64,000 nt of DNA from Argyresthia goedartella (GCA_949825045.1 OX463822.1:32800703-32864702); one strand, 5' to 3'; positions 38,698 to 49,900 are shown, numbered from the stretch's first letter. Notes: generated by a model not told the origin, from the sequence alone. A program made the numbers and translations.

Positions 38698-38782
38698 GTA
38701 CGTAAAAGCAGAGATTCACCGATTTGACGACAAACTTGATGCTCTGTTCAACAGGATGTTAAAGAAAGGTGCAGTCTTTTAA
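38698..38782 (+). CDS. Candidate terminal coding exon of a host gene
   Basis: A strong 3' splice site (pyrimidine tract, GCAG at 38694-38697) is followed by one base and then 27 codons ending in TAA (38780-38782). The peptide contains KAEIHRFDDKLDALFNRMLK, with regular charge/hydrophobic spacing like a conserved amphipathic helix. It belongs to no transposon seen here. No donor follows and the 3' UTR would run into a MITE remnant at 38790. I cannot name the gene. The upstream exons are not recognised; the candidate exon at 13911-13974 could belong to the same plus-strand gene, but this is not shown. Confidence 0.5.
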
Positions 38783-38789
38783 TCGGTGG

Positions 38790-38852
38790 TTAGGGATATA
38801 ATTCTAAAAAACTTTCAATATAAACCAATTTGATCAGAGCAACTTCATTTTT
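38790..38852 (+). mobile_element. Fragment of the 7973-8636 TIR element family
   Basis: AATTTGATCAGAGCAACTTC matches the left arm interior of the 8-kb element; the outer end is degraded. Confidence 0.5.
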
Positions 38853-39278
38853 AGGGTTCCGTACCCAACGGGTAAGAACGGAACCCTATTACTAAGACTT
38901 CGCTGTCCGTCCGTCCGTCCATCAGTCCGTCCGTCCGTCCGTCCGTCCGTCTGTCACCAGGCTGTATCTCAAGAACCTAGCTAGCTAGAGAGTTGAAATT
39001 TTCACAGATTATGTATTTCTGTTGCCGCTATAACAACAAATACTAAAAAACAGGATAAAATAAATATTTAAGGGGGCTCCCATACAACAATACCACATAC
39101 AAACTTATGGATGCACCTGGTTACGTACATGGAGTGTGAAAGTCACCGCACCAATAACTTTGTAAACAATATTTTGCTGTGTAAAATCCAAACTATTCAC
39201 TCCACACCATCGCTTCCATTGAACGGTGGTACGGAACCCTTCGTGCGCGATTTAGACTCGCACTTGACCGGTTTTTAT
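38853..39278 (+). repeat. Dispersed AGGGTTCCG repeat, full-length
   Basis: AGGGTTCCGTACCCAACGGG at the start, a long (CCGT)n run at ~38907-38951, and GGTACGGAACCCTTCGTGCG ... CTTGACCGGTTTTT at the end. Confidence 0.8.
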
Positions 39279-39640
39279 TTTTTATATACAAATCAGACAA
39301 AAGTGTCCAAGTCCTAGCAGTATTCACACATCGGAAACCATCGTGCGGGTAGCAACATCTCGCCGAGACGGGCACTGGATGGGTGTCCGTTCTATGTGGC
39401 CTTTGTTTCGGGTGCTTCCGTGTTTCGGATGACACGTTTAGCTGTAGGTTCCGGCTACTGTCGCTACTCGTAAATCTGTGTCAGAGGCCTTAATAGGGCA
39501 GCTTGATAACTTCTGACGGTCGGGTTCGCCACTAGCCCGACAACCGTCACTAAAATTCCGTCAGACAAGTGAGTGAACGAAACTTTTAACGAGTTGTCTA
39601 AACGTTCCTAGGCAACAAGAAATGTACAATATAAATATTT
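39279..39640. other. Unassigned
   Basis: Contains GTTTCGGATGACACGTTTAG and CGTAAATCTGTGTCAGAGGC, which look like a transposon 3' UTR, but I cannot place the family. Confidence 0.35.
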
Positions 39641-40029
39641 TTTATCCACACACGTATCATAAACCCTCTTTACTGCGTCTAAAAACCGCACGTTAAGACC
39701 AGCATAATGTAAAACTATTTGGTAAAAACTAATTTCTTATCTGAAAATTTTGTAAATTATGACCATAATTTACAAAAATTTGTCAAATTATGACATTCAA
39801 ATTTCGAACGCCGACGCCCGCCTGCGTGCCGCCCCTAGTTTATCTGTGATGTTGGTACAATCAATGCCACGATGCCGGTCAAACATGCGGTTCCTGAACA
39901 CATCAAAGAGAGCTTATGATATGTGTGTAGATAAACTAGGGTATGTTTACTTATTAATTAGGCTCGTTTCATAAACCCACTCTCGAGTATTCATGCCCTC
40001 CATTATGTAGCAGTCACATAAACTACTAT
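39641..40029 (+). mobile_element. FB68 element, copy e (one 68-bp unit, hairpin reduced)
   Basis: TTTATCCACACACGTATCAT at left, one GACATTCAAATTTCGAAC unit (39791), CACATCAAAGAGAGCTTATG, then only the outer part of the fold-back and CACATAAACTACTA at the end. Confidence 0.75.
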
Positions 40030-40139
40030 TATGTGTACTTAAGTTCATGTTTTAAGTATTTTTTGTTGTTCTTACATGTTCAACCTAACACGAAGGATAA
40101 AGGGGGCTTCGCTTCGCTCACCCCCTTTACCCTTCACAC
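40030..40139 (+). mobile_element. MITE family C, left part (interrupted by a LINE)
   Basis: CAACCTAACACGAAGGATAA and GCTTCGCTTCGCTCACCCC run up to CCCTTCAC. The remaining part (AGCTACCGCAATGTTTTGCC, GCAAATCAG) continues at 43859-43906, after the LINE tail. Confidence 0.75.
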
Positions 40140-40146
40140 AAAAAAT

Positions 40147-40692
40147 ATGGGTTTACAACTTAGTCAGCGCGTGGGCCAGGCAATATTAAATAACTGTATG
40201 CCTGGCGCCACATATTCACAAATATTGAACAAAGTGTTGTCATCGCAGTTTTTAGAACCAACCACCCTAATTATTTTAATTGGTAGAAGGGAAAATGTAT
40301 CTAAAAAACTAGTTACTAAATACTTTTCCAAATTAAATTCTTTACAAAATGTAGATAGAATAATCTTGTTTGCGTTTCCCTTCAGCCAATCTTTGTCACA
40401 ACATGAAAATCATATAAGACATGATTATAATACATTTATACACACATTGACATGTCGTCATACTGAAAAATTTCATTTCATAGACACCAATATTTGTATT
40501 GGAAAATATTTTTATTTGACTAAGGATAGGTATTACCTATCTAGGTTTTATACAAAACAGATAGCACAGTCACTATCTTATTTTATTTTGAACTCAGTCA
40601 AGTTTTTGACTAATGAAACGCCTGCTTCTATTGAGCAGTGTAATAATAATGACATGTACTCCTTGGAATCTGTTCCAAGCTCTTTAAATTAA
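40147..40692 (+). pseudogene. LINE ORF1, C-terminal part with esterase-like domain
   Basis: The visible 181 codons (from an internal ATG at 40147; the true start was lost by 5' truncation) read like the C-terminal half of an SGNH-type esterase domain. They contain IILIGRRENV, LFAFPFSQ, HFIDTNICIG, and near the end DRYYLSRFYTKQIAQSL, in the place where esterases have the D..H loop. ORF1 esterases are known in CR1-type and related LINEs. The usual catalytic Asp-x-x-His is not clearly kept. The stop at 40692 overlaps the first codons of the ORF2 frame. Confidence 0.6.
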
Positions 40693-40814
40693 CCCATAGG
40701 ACAACAGAGAGTAACTCTGGCAGTAATATTAATATTTTTATAAATATACCTTCATCTTGCCCATTAAATCAAGTTACTAGTAATGAAAAATGTAAAAGTA
40801 AGAATATTTTAAAC

Positions 40815-42251
40815 GTGGTTCATCAAAATATACAGGGCATGTTAAGTAAAGAACTGGAAATTGAGTTATTCATGAACTGTAATAATATTGATATTTTATG
40901 TATAACAGAGCACTTTTTAAAGAGTTATCAGTTCATGTTCAACTTTAATAACCACCACGTTGCAAGTTCGTTCAACAGAAAAACAGCTGATCGCGGTGGC
41001 TCCTTAATACTTGTAAATAATAGTTTTAAATATAAGGAACGAGTTGACATAGTGAGCCTGTCTGTTGAGCGTACCATGGAAATAGCCTGTATTGAACTTG
41101 AACAACTTATTGTAATGAGCGTATACAGACCACCAGATTCATCCTTTGATTTATTCGAAAAGAAAATGGATGAAGTGTTGATTAAAATCAGCGATAAAAA
41201 CAAATTTTTTATAATTTGTGGTGATTTTAATGTTAATCTGTTAGAGGATAATAATATTTGTACTAGATTAAAATCTTTATTTTTATGTCACAACATGAAC
41301 TATCTGTTTTTGGAGCCTACTAGAATTACTGCAACATCTGCTACCTGCATTGACAATATATTTACTAACATTACGCCCATTTTCAAATCGGTCATCAATA
41401 AATTAACCTCTGATCACTCTGGTCAGATAGGTATATTCAATATTAAAATAAAAAAGGACCAAAAAGAGGATATTACATGTGTGCCCGTTAGTGACACTCG
41501 GCTTGAACACTACAGGAATAATATTTTAGATAAACTATGGGAAATACCATACAGTGACGATCCAAATTTGTTGTACAACTCAGTATTTAACCTTGTCAAA
41601 AATGAATATGATACGGTATTTAAATCAAAAACTATAAAAGTTAATAACAAAGCTTTGTTTAGTGATTGGGCGACAGTTGGAATTCATAGGAGCAGACGAA
41701 GATTATATGAACTCTATGAAGAGAAATCATATAACAAAAATACGGCCTTTCTAGATTATGTTCGTAGTTATTCAAAAATGTTTAAACGCGTTTGTGCCGT
41801 AGCTAAATCTAATTTCATTAAAAACAAAATTGAATCTAGTAGCAATGTAATGAAAACGACTTGGCAAATTATAAACAGAGAGACTGGAAAGGCCAAAGCT
41901 ACACATAATAACTTCAAGCTTAAGATAGATAATCAATTGCTAAGTACAGACCTAGAAGTAGCAAAAGCTTTCGAAAATTTCTTTACGGACATTCCAGTTT
42001 CAACAACCAAGTCTTTAAATTCATCTCCCGCTGCTGCTGAATCTATACTTAAACAAAACTTTGAGGAATGTAAAACAGATTTTAAATTTAGGCACGTAAA
42101 TAATGAAGACATTGTAAAAGCGTTTAAATCCCTGGAAATGAAAAAGACAGCTGACGCCCATGGTCTATCAGTAAAAATTATTAGTTCCATTGTAGATTGT
42201 ATTGCACCTCACCTTTGTTGTATATTTAATCAATGTAGGTGTGTTTCCTGA
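40815..42251 (+). pseudogene. LINE ORF2 part 1: EEP endonuclease and N-terminal RT
   Basis: The frame is in fact open upstream to ~40650, overlapping ORF1, so the true start is upstream or uses re-initiation; the first in-frame ATG is in HQNIQGM. The endonuclease is complete in outline: HQNIQG, the catalytic Glu in CITEHFL (~40905), SVYRPPDSS, GDFNVN (~41220) and SDHSGQ (~41410). It then passes into the RT finger region. The frame breaks near 42205-42235 and stops at 42251; RT reading goes on in the next frame. Confidence 0.92.
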
Positions 42252-43614
42252 CTTGATGAAACTAAGTAAAGTTATACCTTTATTCAAAGCTGGTAGTACA
42301 TCAGACCCCACCAATTTTAGGCCCATATCGATACTACCAACGCTTAGCAAAATATTTGAAAAACTCATACTTAATCAATTGCAAAGTCATTTTTATTTCA
42401 ATAATTTAATTCATATTGCTCAGTTTGGTTTCACAAAGGGTCGTTCAACAGCCGATGCTGGTGTTGAACTAATCGACAATATTTTTGATGCCTGGGAAGA
42501 CGCAATGGATGCAATAGGTGTCTTCTGCGATCTATCCAAGGCTTTTGATTGCGTCCATCATGACACTCTTGTCAGGAAGTTACGCCATTATGGTGTAAAA
42601 GATCAGGCACTTGGCCTTCTGGAGTCATATCTAACAGATAGGGTTCAGATGGTCGATGTTAATGGGAAAAGATCACCTGGGTCTTCAATAAGTATGGGCG
42701 TACCGCAAGGTTCAATTCTTGGTCCTTTCTTGTTTTTAGTATATATTAATGATTTACCTTACCTTGTTAAAGCAAAACATGGGTTAGTATTGTTTGCCGA
42801 TGATACTTCTTTGATATTTAAAGTTAAAAGACAGCAATCAAATTATGACGAGGTAAACAATGCTAGTATAGTGAACTGGTTTACTGTTAACAATTTATTA
42901 CTTAATGAAAAGAAAACTAAATGTATTAAATTCGTGTTACCCAATGTGAACCCGGTAACTACAGACATATTTATAAAAGGACAGAGATTGGACCTTGTGC
43001 AGTCGACTGTCTTTTTGGGCATTACTTTAGACGCCAAACTACAATGGGATCCCCATATAAATAAATTGTCGAACAGACTGAGTTCGGCAGCGTTCGCAGT
43101 TAAAAGAGCTCTTACCGACGTAGACACCGCTAGACTAGTCTACTTTAGTTACTTTCATAGTCTAATGACCTATGGTATTTTATTGTGGGGTCACGCTGCG
43201 AATGCTAATAGTATATTTATTCTGCAGAAACGGGCTGTTCGTGCAATTTATAGATTAGGGCCTAGAGTGTCACTGAGGGAAAAGTTTAAAGAAATCAATA
43301 TTCTGACATTTGTGTCTCAATATATCTACGACAATCTTGTGTATGTAAAAAGAAATATAACTAATTTTCAGAAGTACAGTGATATACACAATTTTAATAC
43401 TAGAAATAAAGACAAGTTGGTTGCTTATGTAAGCCGACTACATAAAATTAGTAATTCTTTTAAAGGCAATTGTATACGCTATTACAATAAGGTCCCTACT
43501 GATATTAAAAACTTACCTTTAGACAAGTTTAAAATAATAATAAAACAGAAATTGTATAAAAAAGGTTACTACAGGATATCTGATTACTTAGAGGACAGAT
43601 GTCCATGGGAATAG
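42202..43614 (+). pseudogene. LINE ORF2 part 2: reverse transcriptase core and C-terminus
   Basis: After a frameshift near 42205-42235, the RT continues: RPISILPTLSKIFEKL, the catalytic Asp in FCDLSKAFDCVHH (~42527), GVPQGSILGPFLF (~42701) and the FADD catalytic pair (~42796), then the thumb and a Lys-rich C-terminus ending YYRISDYLED. The stop is TAG at 43614. The one frameshift is the only obvious defect, so loss of function is recent. It supplies target-primed reverse transcription, and SINEs in this window may have used enzymes of such elements. Confidence 0.92.
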
Positions 43615-43858
43615 ATTGTTTGAGTAACAGGCTGTTTCGATATATAATTAGCATTCATTTTGTAATTTGACAATATTTTATTTAAAAAAGGAAACGCAAA
43701 AGATGCGACGACTGTGGAGTTTCTTCGGTGAGCTCTTCTCCACAGATTCCGCCATTGGGTTAGTGAACTCACCCAAAAAAATGTAATGACGGATCTAAGT
43801 GATGTAACAACATCCTATGGAAATAAATGATTTTTGATTTTGATTTTGATTTTGATAA
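43615..43858 (+). repeat. LINE 3' UTR and (TTTTGA)n tail
   Basis: Contains TGGAGTTTCTTCGGTGAGCT, typical of LINE 3' UTRs in moths in my memory, then ATGGAAATAAATGATTTTTG and the hexamer tail. Confidence 0.8.
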
Positions 43859-43915
43859 GCTACCGCAATGTTTTGCCATGATATAAGCTATGCAAATCAG
43901 CTGTTTTCGTGACGC
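43859..43915 (+). mobile_element. MITE family C, right part
   Basis: AGCTACCGCAATGTTTTGCC ... GCAAATCAG continues the MITE broken at 40139; the outermost end has changed (AGCTGTTTTCGTG). Confidence 0.65.
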
Positions 43916-44512
43916 CCTCTTGTTTTCCAACACGCCGGCTTTCGGTAAGACAGATTGTTAAACGTTTTCGACGACGAGTGACTTGGTTAAACGTCGGCAT
44001 TTAATTAACGGTCTAGAGAGTTAGTTAAGTGTTTGATTTAACCAACCAACTGCGACATATATAATACAAATCAGCTGACCACTCGGCCCAAAATGTTTGG
44101 AGAAGTGAAAAGTAATGTTGCTCTGATCAAATCTGTTTCATAGTGAAAGCTGCTTAGAATGATGTCCCTAACAGCCCTTATAACTCGCCCCTCAACCCCT
44201 GTCCACTCGAGTATGAACACGTAGTATGGACTTGCATTAAATTTTAATTTACCTACTGTCCACTCGCGCATGAACACCTAGTATGGACTTGGAATAATAT
44301 TTATATTTATTTTTATAAAATAAATTACTGACAACACTGACCGATAGAGGATAAACGTACCTTTTCTTTGGTATCTCACACTTGATTGGTCGACTGACTG
44401 AGTAAATGAAAAAAATCTAATAATCGGTAATGTGGCCGACATCACAATTTGGCTTTTTATATCCATATTTTTCTAATGGCTATTTGACTACACCTTTTTG
44501 TTACACCTCTAA
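43916..44512. other. Remains of the 8-kb TIR element family and a short duplication
   Basis: 44091-44175 (GGAGAAGTGAAAAGTAATG ... GATGTCCCTAACAGCCC) and 44485-44508 (GACTACACCTTTTTGTTACA) are two parts of an inverted copy of the element at 7973-8636. Between them, TGTCCACTCGAGTATGAACA is duplicated at ~44206 and ~44258. The gap also holds unassigned sequence. Confidence 0.5.
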
Positions 44513-45631
44513 TGCCCGGTTCCTATATTTAACGGCTCGTCATCCGTAAAAGTAACTGTCCGTTTTTCCCTAACCAACTACGAGTCGTTAATACCGTTCC
44601 ACAATTTACTTTCTGTACCTTTCACCTACGGACGTCCGTTGGTCATAGATGTCATTGAAATACCGACGCGCCCTCTTCACTCAGAGATGTGCGTTTCGTT
44701 ATATGCAGGATTGAAATTTGTGATAAGATAAAGTTCAAGCCGATACAAATTAGATTTACATACGAATTGATCTTAGAGTTCTCTAAACTTATGATGTTTA
44801 TTAGAGCTATACGAACGCAGGCATCTTCGTGACATATTTTTTTCCTTACCAAACTTAATAGAATGCATAGAATACATTACAAGAACGGAACGTTCAGCGC
44901 GTGAAAAAGACATTTGAATTGACATTGACAAACATCAATTGAAATATATATCCTGTAAAAAGTTTCAGTCTTCTTCTAGTCGACAAATTCTTCAAATAGT
45001 ACAAAGTGTTGGTGGTTTGAAATGTATATTACGCCGGTGAGTACCTATCAGCCTGCCGTTTTTGCTTCGGTACCTAAATCTTCATTCAGGGCTAAGACTC
45101 AGGGATATTTCTGTCGGTTCTTTCGTTTTAGTTGCTCCCTCATGGCTGAGGATCGTGACCGTCATGGTTGTTGGTACGGGGCTTGTTCAGTGATCTCCCA
45201 TTTGTTATGTCCTGGGCTGAATGTTTTGCCTATTATGTTCTGCTGAGTCAGTCCCGCTGGAGTTTGATATAATTTTGAACATTTCTCTGTCTCTATCTGA
45301 TGAACTGGATATTTTAAATTCAAAATTACAGCGAAAACAGTGAAATATAAACTTTAACCAACCGAAATTGAGAGGTAACCAAGTGACATTACGAATAGTT
45401 ATCTGGAAAATCTACTGAAGTTTAAAATATTTATAGGAACGCAACCAAGTGTCATCTCCATACAATACGCTTACGCTCCGTTGCCGGTAACCCTCCCATC
45501 CGTTCGTAGCCAGCCGTCGGTTGGTTGCATAACGAGACGTTTGTTATAGGAACGGTTTTAGCTTACGCCTCGTAGAATTAACTACCATTCGTAACTAAAA
45601 CGGATCGTTTTTGAAATATAGGAACCGGGCA
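44513..45631. mobile_element. PIF/Harbinger-like non-autonomous element, TAA target duplication
   Basis: Ends are TGCCCGGTTCCTATATTT (44513-44530) and AAATATAGGAACCGGGCA (45614-45631), perfect over 18 bp, flanked by TAA on both sides (44510-44512 and 45632-45634). A 3-bp TAA/TTA duplication is typical of PIF/Harbinger. No transposase is present. A 75-codon frame at 45022-45246 (SLMAEDRDRHGCWYGACSV) lies inside and looks like the end of another element's UTR, not a gene. Confidence 0.75.
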
Positions 45632-45634
45632 TAA

Positions 45635-46189
45635 ATCTCTGACATCTATCCCACCCAAATCTTTTCAAATTGTTGCTCTGAACTATGTAACCGTAGGTAT
45701 GTTAACTTAAAATTTATGTTTGACCAATCAGCACGCGATCATTCCACTGTAGCTGTCATTTAAAGCGATTGCGATATGAATTTTAAAGGGATCGGCGAAG
45801 TATTTCAAGAGATACAGATTTACAGAAATAAATGTGTAAGTAATTAATGTGACTAAATGCACAGACTGGAATGGAATTAAGTGCCGCCACAGGCTAGGCA
45901 CCCCGGCAGCGGTTTTTTATAGAAATAAATGAAAATTCTTTACGACATATTTATTTTACAATTTCGCATCGCATTTGAATTTATGTGCTTGTTATTTCAT
46001 CGTTGTAAAATATATTAAGTAACGTTGCTCTGTTAGCCTCTATACATCGACTCGTAGCCTTTTTAGGGTTCCGTACACGAAGGGTTTATTTAGAGAAACA
46101 ATTGCTTTAACGCTCACGATCTTTCGTAATTTGAGATCCACACAAGGCTGTATTAGCCGAATGCGCCGTCTTAAATATTCACAATTCTT
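45635..46189. other. No gene recognised; small AGGGTTCCG fragment
   Basis: AGGGTTCCGTACACGAAGGG at ~46063 is a short piece of the dispersed repeat. The remainder is unassigned. Confidence 0.4.
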
Positions 46190-46640
46190 TATTGCACAGA
46201 ACATTACAACAATACAATTATACTCGAAATTAAAAGGCAAAGGCGAGCTTATCTCTCAACAGAGATTTCTTCCAGCAAACCTATCTGGATAGGATACATA
46301 AATAAAATGAAAATAGTAGTCTAGTGCAATTAAATACTTACCAAATACCAATAAAATATGATACTTACTATAAAAATACATATAAACAAAGAAATAGTAG
46401 ATAAAATAAGAATAAACAAATAATAATAATAAATAGATAAATACAATTACATACTTATATATACAATACATATGATGAAAGAGAAAGTAAGTGCTCTTTC
46501 AAGCGATTCTTAAAGGAGAAAAGAGTGGGACAGTCCCTTATAGTGCAGGGAAGTGCGTTCCACAGCCGAAATATCATACCAGGCGTTGCTATTTCCCGAG
46601 CGAGAGACAGCAACACACATTTGACTTACTGATTTGACCT
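46190..46640 (-). pseudogene. LINE 3' end with ORF2 C-terminus
   Basis: The minus strand reads TPGMIFRLWNALPCTIRDC, then SFKNRLKEHLLSLSSYV and a stop near 46456: the LWN.LP...F.NRLK pattern of LINE RT C-termini. The 3' UTR follows to ~46190 (GAGATTTCTTCCAGCAAACC in plus sense), shared with 49577-49900 and 48800-48935. A frameshift near 46605 and 5' truncation mark it as dead. Confidence 0.75.
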
Positions 46641-47269
46641 CGAGTTCGCGCAGGAATGCGTTGCTCGCGTAAACACAATTGGATAATATTTACCGGGAAA
46701 CTTACCGCGGCCCGCAGCCTGTTATTTGCAGACCCTTTATTTATGGCCTCCAGGACCCGGCCCTGAAGAGAGCGTTTCAGCGCCGGAAGCGGAAGCAGTG
46801 CCGACAAAGTCACCATGTCCTTGAGTCTCTCGCTGGGAAATCATACCGTCCGTATTTGTTCAATCAACGTCTAATACTGATTCGGTTTAGGAACCTAAAC
46901 TGATCCACAAAACTACCATGACCGTCTTAAAACAAGTCTTGGTAGATTAATAATAGTAGATTATGCACCAAGGGGATAAAGCACCGTTTTATGACGAAGG
47001 ACTTCAGATTCAACTCCCGAGCGAAGCGAGTTCGCTGGGGAATTAAAACTTAGTCCTGAGCGCAGTGAGGGATTCAAGCGTTCCCTAGACAAAACGGCTT
47101 TCCCCGAGGAGTACACTATACTTTTCGCACCTCCCGCGAGAAAATATAAAAAAGCAAGGCTACTAAAAACAGCATTTTATCAAAGTAAATTAATGTGAAA
47201 AATTATGTTTGTTACATTAGTCCAGTTGCAGCGTCTTGCAACAAACGCGAGTTTTGTTTTATTTAAAAT
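46641..47269. other. Unassigned; may include more of the degraded LINE
   Basis: Minus-strand readings up to ~46900 could be older LINE RT sequence. GAGCGAAGCGAGTTCGCTGG near 47021 is a short imperfect hairpin. No gene seen. Confidence 0.35.
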
Positions 47270-47366
47270 GTGTTCCATTCAGCTCTCCGTGGCCAGCTCG
47301 ATTTTCGAATAAGTTCGGCGCCGCGCTCCGCCTCCGCCCCCGCCCCCGCCCCCGGGGAGCTGAGCT
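47270..47366 (+). other. GC-rich segment, possible host first exon or promoter
   Basis: CGCCGCGCTCCGCCTCCGCC followed by CCCGCCCC runs (47325-47356) stands out in AT-rich surroundings and ends in GAGCT|GTGAGT, a consensus donor at 47367. This would fit a CpG-rich 5' UTR exon with Sp1-like boxes. No coding frame is convincing. Confidence 0.25.
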
Positions 47367-48799
47367 GTGAGTGCCGTGCGTATTTTATGAAATTAGATTT
47401 TAAAGACATAGCAATAAGAACTATGATAAGTGAAATCACTTTAAACTCTGGAGTGATCTAGGTTGTGATATAAATGAAATTCATTACAACTTTATGTGAC
47501 CGCTAAAGCCTAGAGCTATCTATAATGACTTGCTTTAGGTGAGTTTTGCTTAGCTTGTTTAGATACCTATATAAAGTGTCGTTTTCGAGCAGGTGGTGCG
47601 AAAATACCATTATGGCGTATTGGGATGGGAATGGTTGCCATGATAATGTTCTTGTTCTCTCCTTAAAAATAAAATATACTATGATAGTTTAAAAATTACA
47701 TTAATTACTAACTAAACTCGTAAATGTTATTAGCTGTGAGTTTTCTTGCCGTTTCTTTCTCGACCAAAAAGCCCACGGCTTTACGAAGCGGAGTAGCATA
47801 TCTCAATAATATATTATCTATTTTTCTTAGTAAAAAACAAAATAAATACAAATAAAAACCTCCAAAAGTTTAATAAAAAAGCGGACACTAGGCAATATTA
47901 GCACATATTGTCAATATTATTGCCTGTATTGTACGTTTGCGGACTAAACGTTACCAAAATACTCACTTGAACGAAACTGTGCCAAAATATCACGAGACGT
48001 TATTTTCTTTTTGGTTGCTAGATCAATAGGTCATTTCCCGTCCGCGTACTAAGTAAAGCTAGTTTTTGTTAGGTAGGTAGGTCACAACTTTATGTACCAA
48101 CCTGGAGCGAAGCGGTGCGGAGCGAGATGACCCCATGTGGTTTCAGAGAACCGTATTGGTTGATAATTTGATATAGATCACTTTCATAGCGAAAATTATT
48201 CGAACGGCGCAAACGAAATATGTTTCAAAATTAAGTGTATAATCAATGTATTATTTATCAAAAATAATAAGAAAAGAGAGGCAACAACCTCAACGCCCTG
48301 TTGGCTGCAGCACGGCTGGATGATCTGTTTGGTGATGCTTGAGGGATATCGTGCGAGAATGTGGCAGGTTCTGTGAGATGAATGGATGATAGTGTTGTCC
48401 CTGTTTTATGGGTTTGAACTAAATTTGCATTTATATTATTGAAACTGAATTGCATTCAAATCAAATGAAATATCATTTATTTCTCAGAAAGGAAATGTAC
48501 ACAAATTAAGGTAGGGAGACGAGCTGACATCCTAGCTAGATTAGTAGGTAATCTGTATAAAGGAATGATTTGAATCTGTATTTATATTAATGTAATCTAT
48601 TTAAATTGAATCTGTGTTTATATGAGTGTAATTGAATTGTAATTATATCTTGTACATATTTCGTGTATATTTGTGTCGATTTGGCATCTGCTGTAATATT
48701 TCACGTAAATAATAAATAAAAATGAAAATAAAACACACGATATCAATAAATTAACGTGAGTAAGGATTAAAAAAATACCTTAGCTGTAGAATCGTTCCC
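47367..48799. other. No gene recognised
   Basis: A short dispersed repeat at ~48105-48185 matches 9420-9570 in reverse. A likely LINE 3' end (CATTTATTTCTCAGAAAGG) lies near 48473. Otherwise unassigned. Confidence 0.35.
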
Positions 48800-48935
48800 T
48801 ATAATACAATACAATATATTTACTTTACCTTTCTGCACAAAATAATGGTCAACAGAAAAATACAAATTCAATACACACATACAAAGTCGAGCTTATCCCT
48901 TACAAGAGATTTCAAGACAGTACATGCGACAGTAG
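48800..48935 (-). repeat. LINE 3' UTR fragment
   Basis: ATATTTACTTTACCTTTCTG at the left (the 3' end) and CGAGCTTATCCCTTACAAGAG match the UTR at 46240 and 49660. Confidence 0.55.
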
Positions 48936-48976
48936 ATATCTGTTCGTAATGAACTACGCGTATATACTACGATTGC

Positions 48977-49038
48977 AAATCATTAATTAACCCATAAAGC
49001 CATTAATTAACCAAAATCATTAATTAACCCATAAAGCC
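48977..49038 (+). repeat. Short tandem duplication
   Basis: AAATCATTAATTAACCCATA occurs twice about 37 bp apart with a partial third CATTAATTAACC between. Confidence 0.8.
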
Positions 49039-49569
49039 TAGCAAATAAAGTTACCCTGAATTTACATGATGACGCCATATTTCATGCACCATAAGACCCA
49101 TAATCGCATTACAATAGTGTAGCTTATACAGTTCGCAACTGCATTGCGGCCCCAGCGGCAATCACGGCGAATAGCGCGGTAACTGCCATTTCCATATCAA
49201 TCGGGGTGTGCTAACTCACTTACGTCGGTCTATTCCCAACACGCCTAACAAGTGTACTATCGAACCATCTGAATCATGACCCACCATAAGCTTATTTTGC
49301 TAAACCCCTTAAATGCAAGTAGGTCGAAATTCGCGAACTTGTTATCATTTGATTAGACACTGACATTTTGATAGATCTTACAAGTTTGAAAGTTTCAAAC
49401 GAATTATCAGGCAAAAGGGTCATGATTCAGTTGGTTCGATTGTACATAGGGCGATCTTTCCCTTATAGGGTGAAAGAGTCAGAGCCCATGCTTAGCCAGT
49501 AATTTTAAATACCTTTTCGTAACCGGGGGCTAGTCCATCGCCTCAGCTATGTTGATACTTACAAAGGTT
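49039..49569. other. No feature recognised
   Basis: Unassigned. CTAGTCCATCGCC-type sequence near 49530 recurs near 53335 and suggests an old repeat. Confidence 0.35.
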
Positions 49570-49900
49570 TCCTCACGATGTTTACTTTACTTTACTTTAT
49601 ACTTTATTGCACAAAAACAGTAGATAAAGATATATCAAAATGGAAATTATAGGTGTACAAAGGCGATCTTATTTCTAAAAAGAGATTTCTTTCAGCAAAT
49701 CTAGGATGGACAGGATACATAAAATAACAGGTGTATACAGAGAGCTATGTGTACAACGTTAAATAATCAAAATAATACACTTCTTACCAATATTTACATA
49801 AATACATAGTATCAATACAAATAGATAAAATTATACTACAAAATATACTTCAATACAATATATGAGAAAGATAGTTAAGCGACATACCTATATACATATA
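49570..49900 (-). repeat. LINE 3' UTR with (TTTAC)n tail
   Basis: The left end TTTACTTTACTTTATACTTT is the tandem tail of a minus-strand LINE; GTACAAAGGCGATCTTATTT and GAGATTTCTTTCAGCAAATC are its UTR. No coding part remains. Confidence 0.65.

Larger units (their letters stand above)
40140..43858 (+). mobile_element. Nearly complete LINE inserted in MITE family C
   Basis: 5'-truncated inside ORF1, then ORF2 and 3' UTR, ending in a (TTTTGA)n tail at ~43833-43856. Its borders match the two halves of the MITE. It belongs to the same broad Jockey/CR1-type group as the LINE at the left edge but has a different tail. Confidence 0.9.

Noticed and set aside
45022..45246. 75-codon gene SLMAEDRDRHGCWYG
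   Set aside because: Lies inside a MITE and resembles transposon UTR sequence; no support as a gene.
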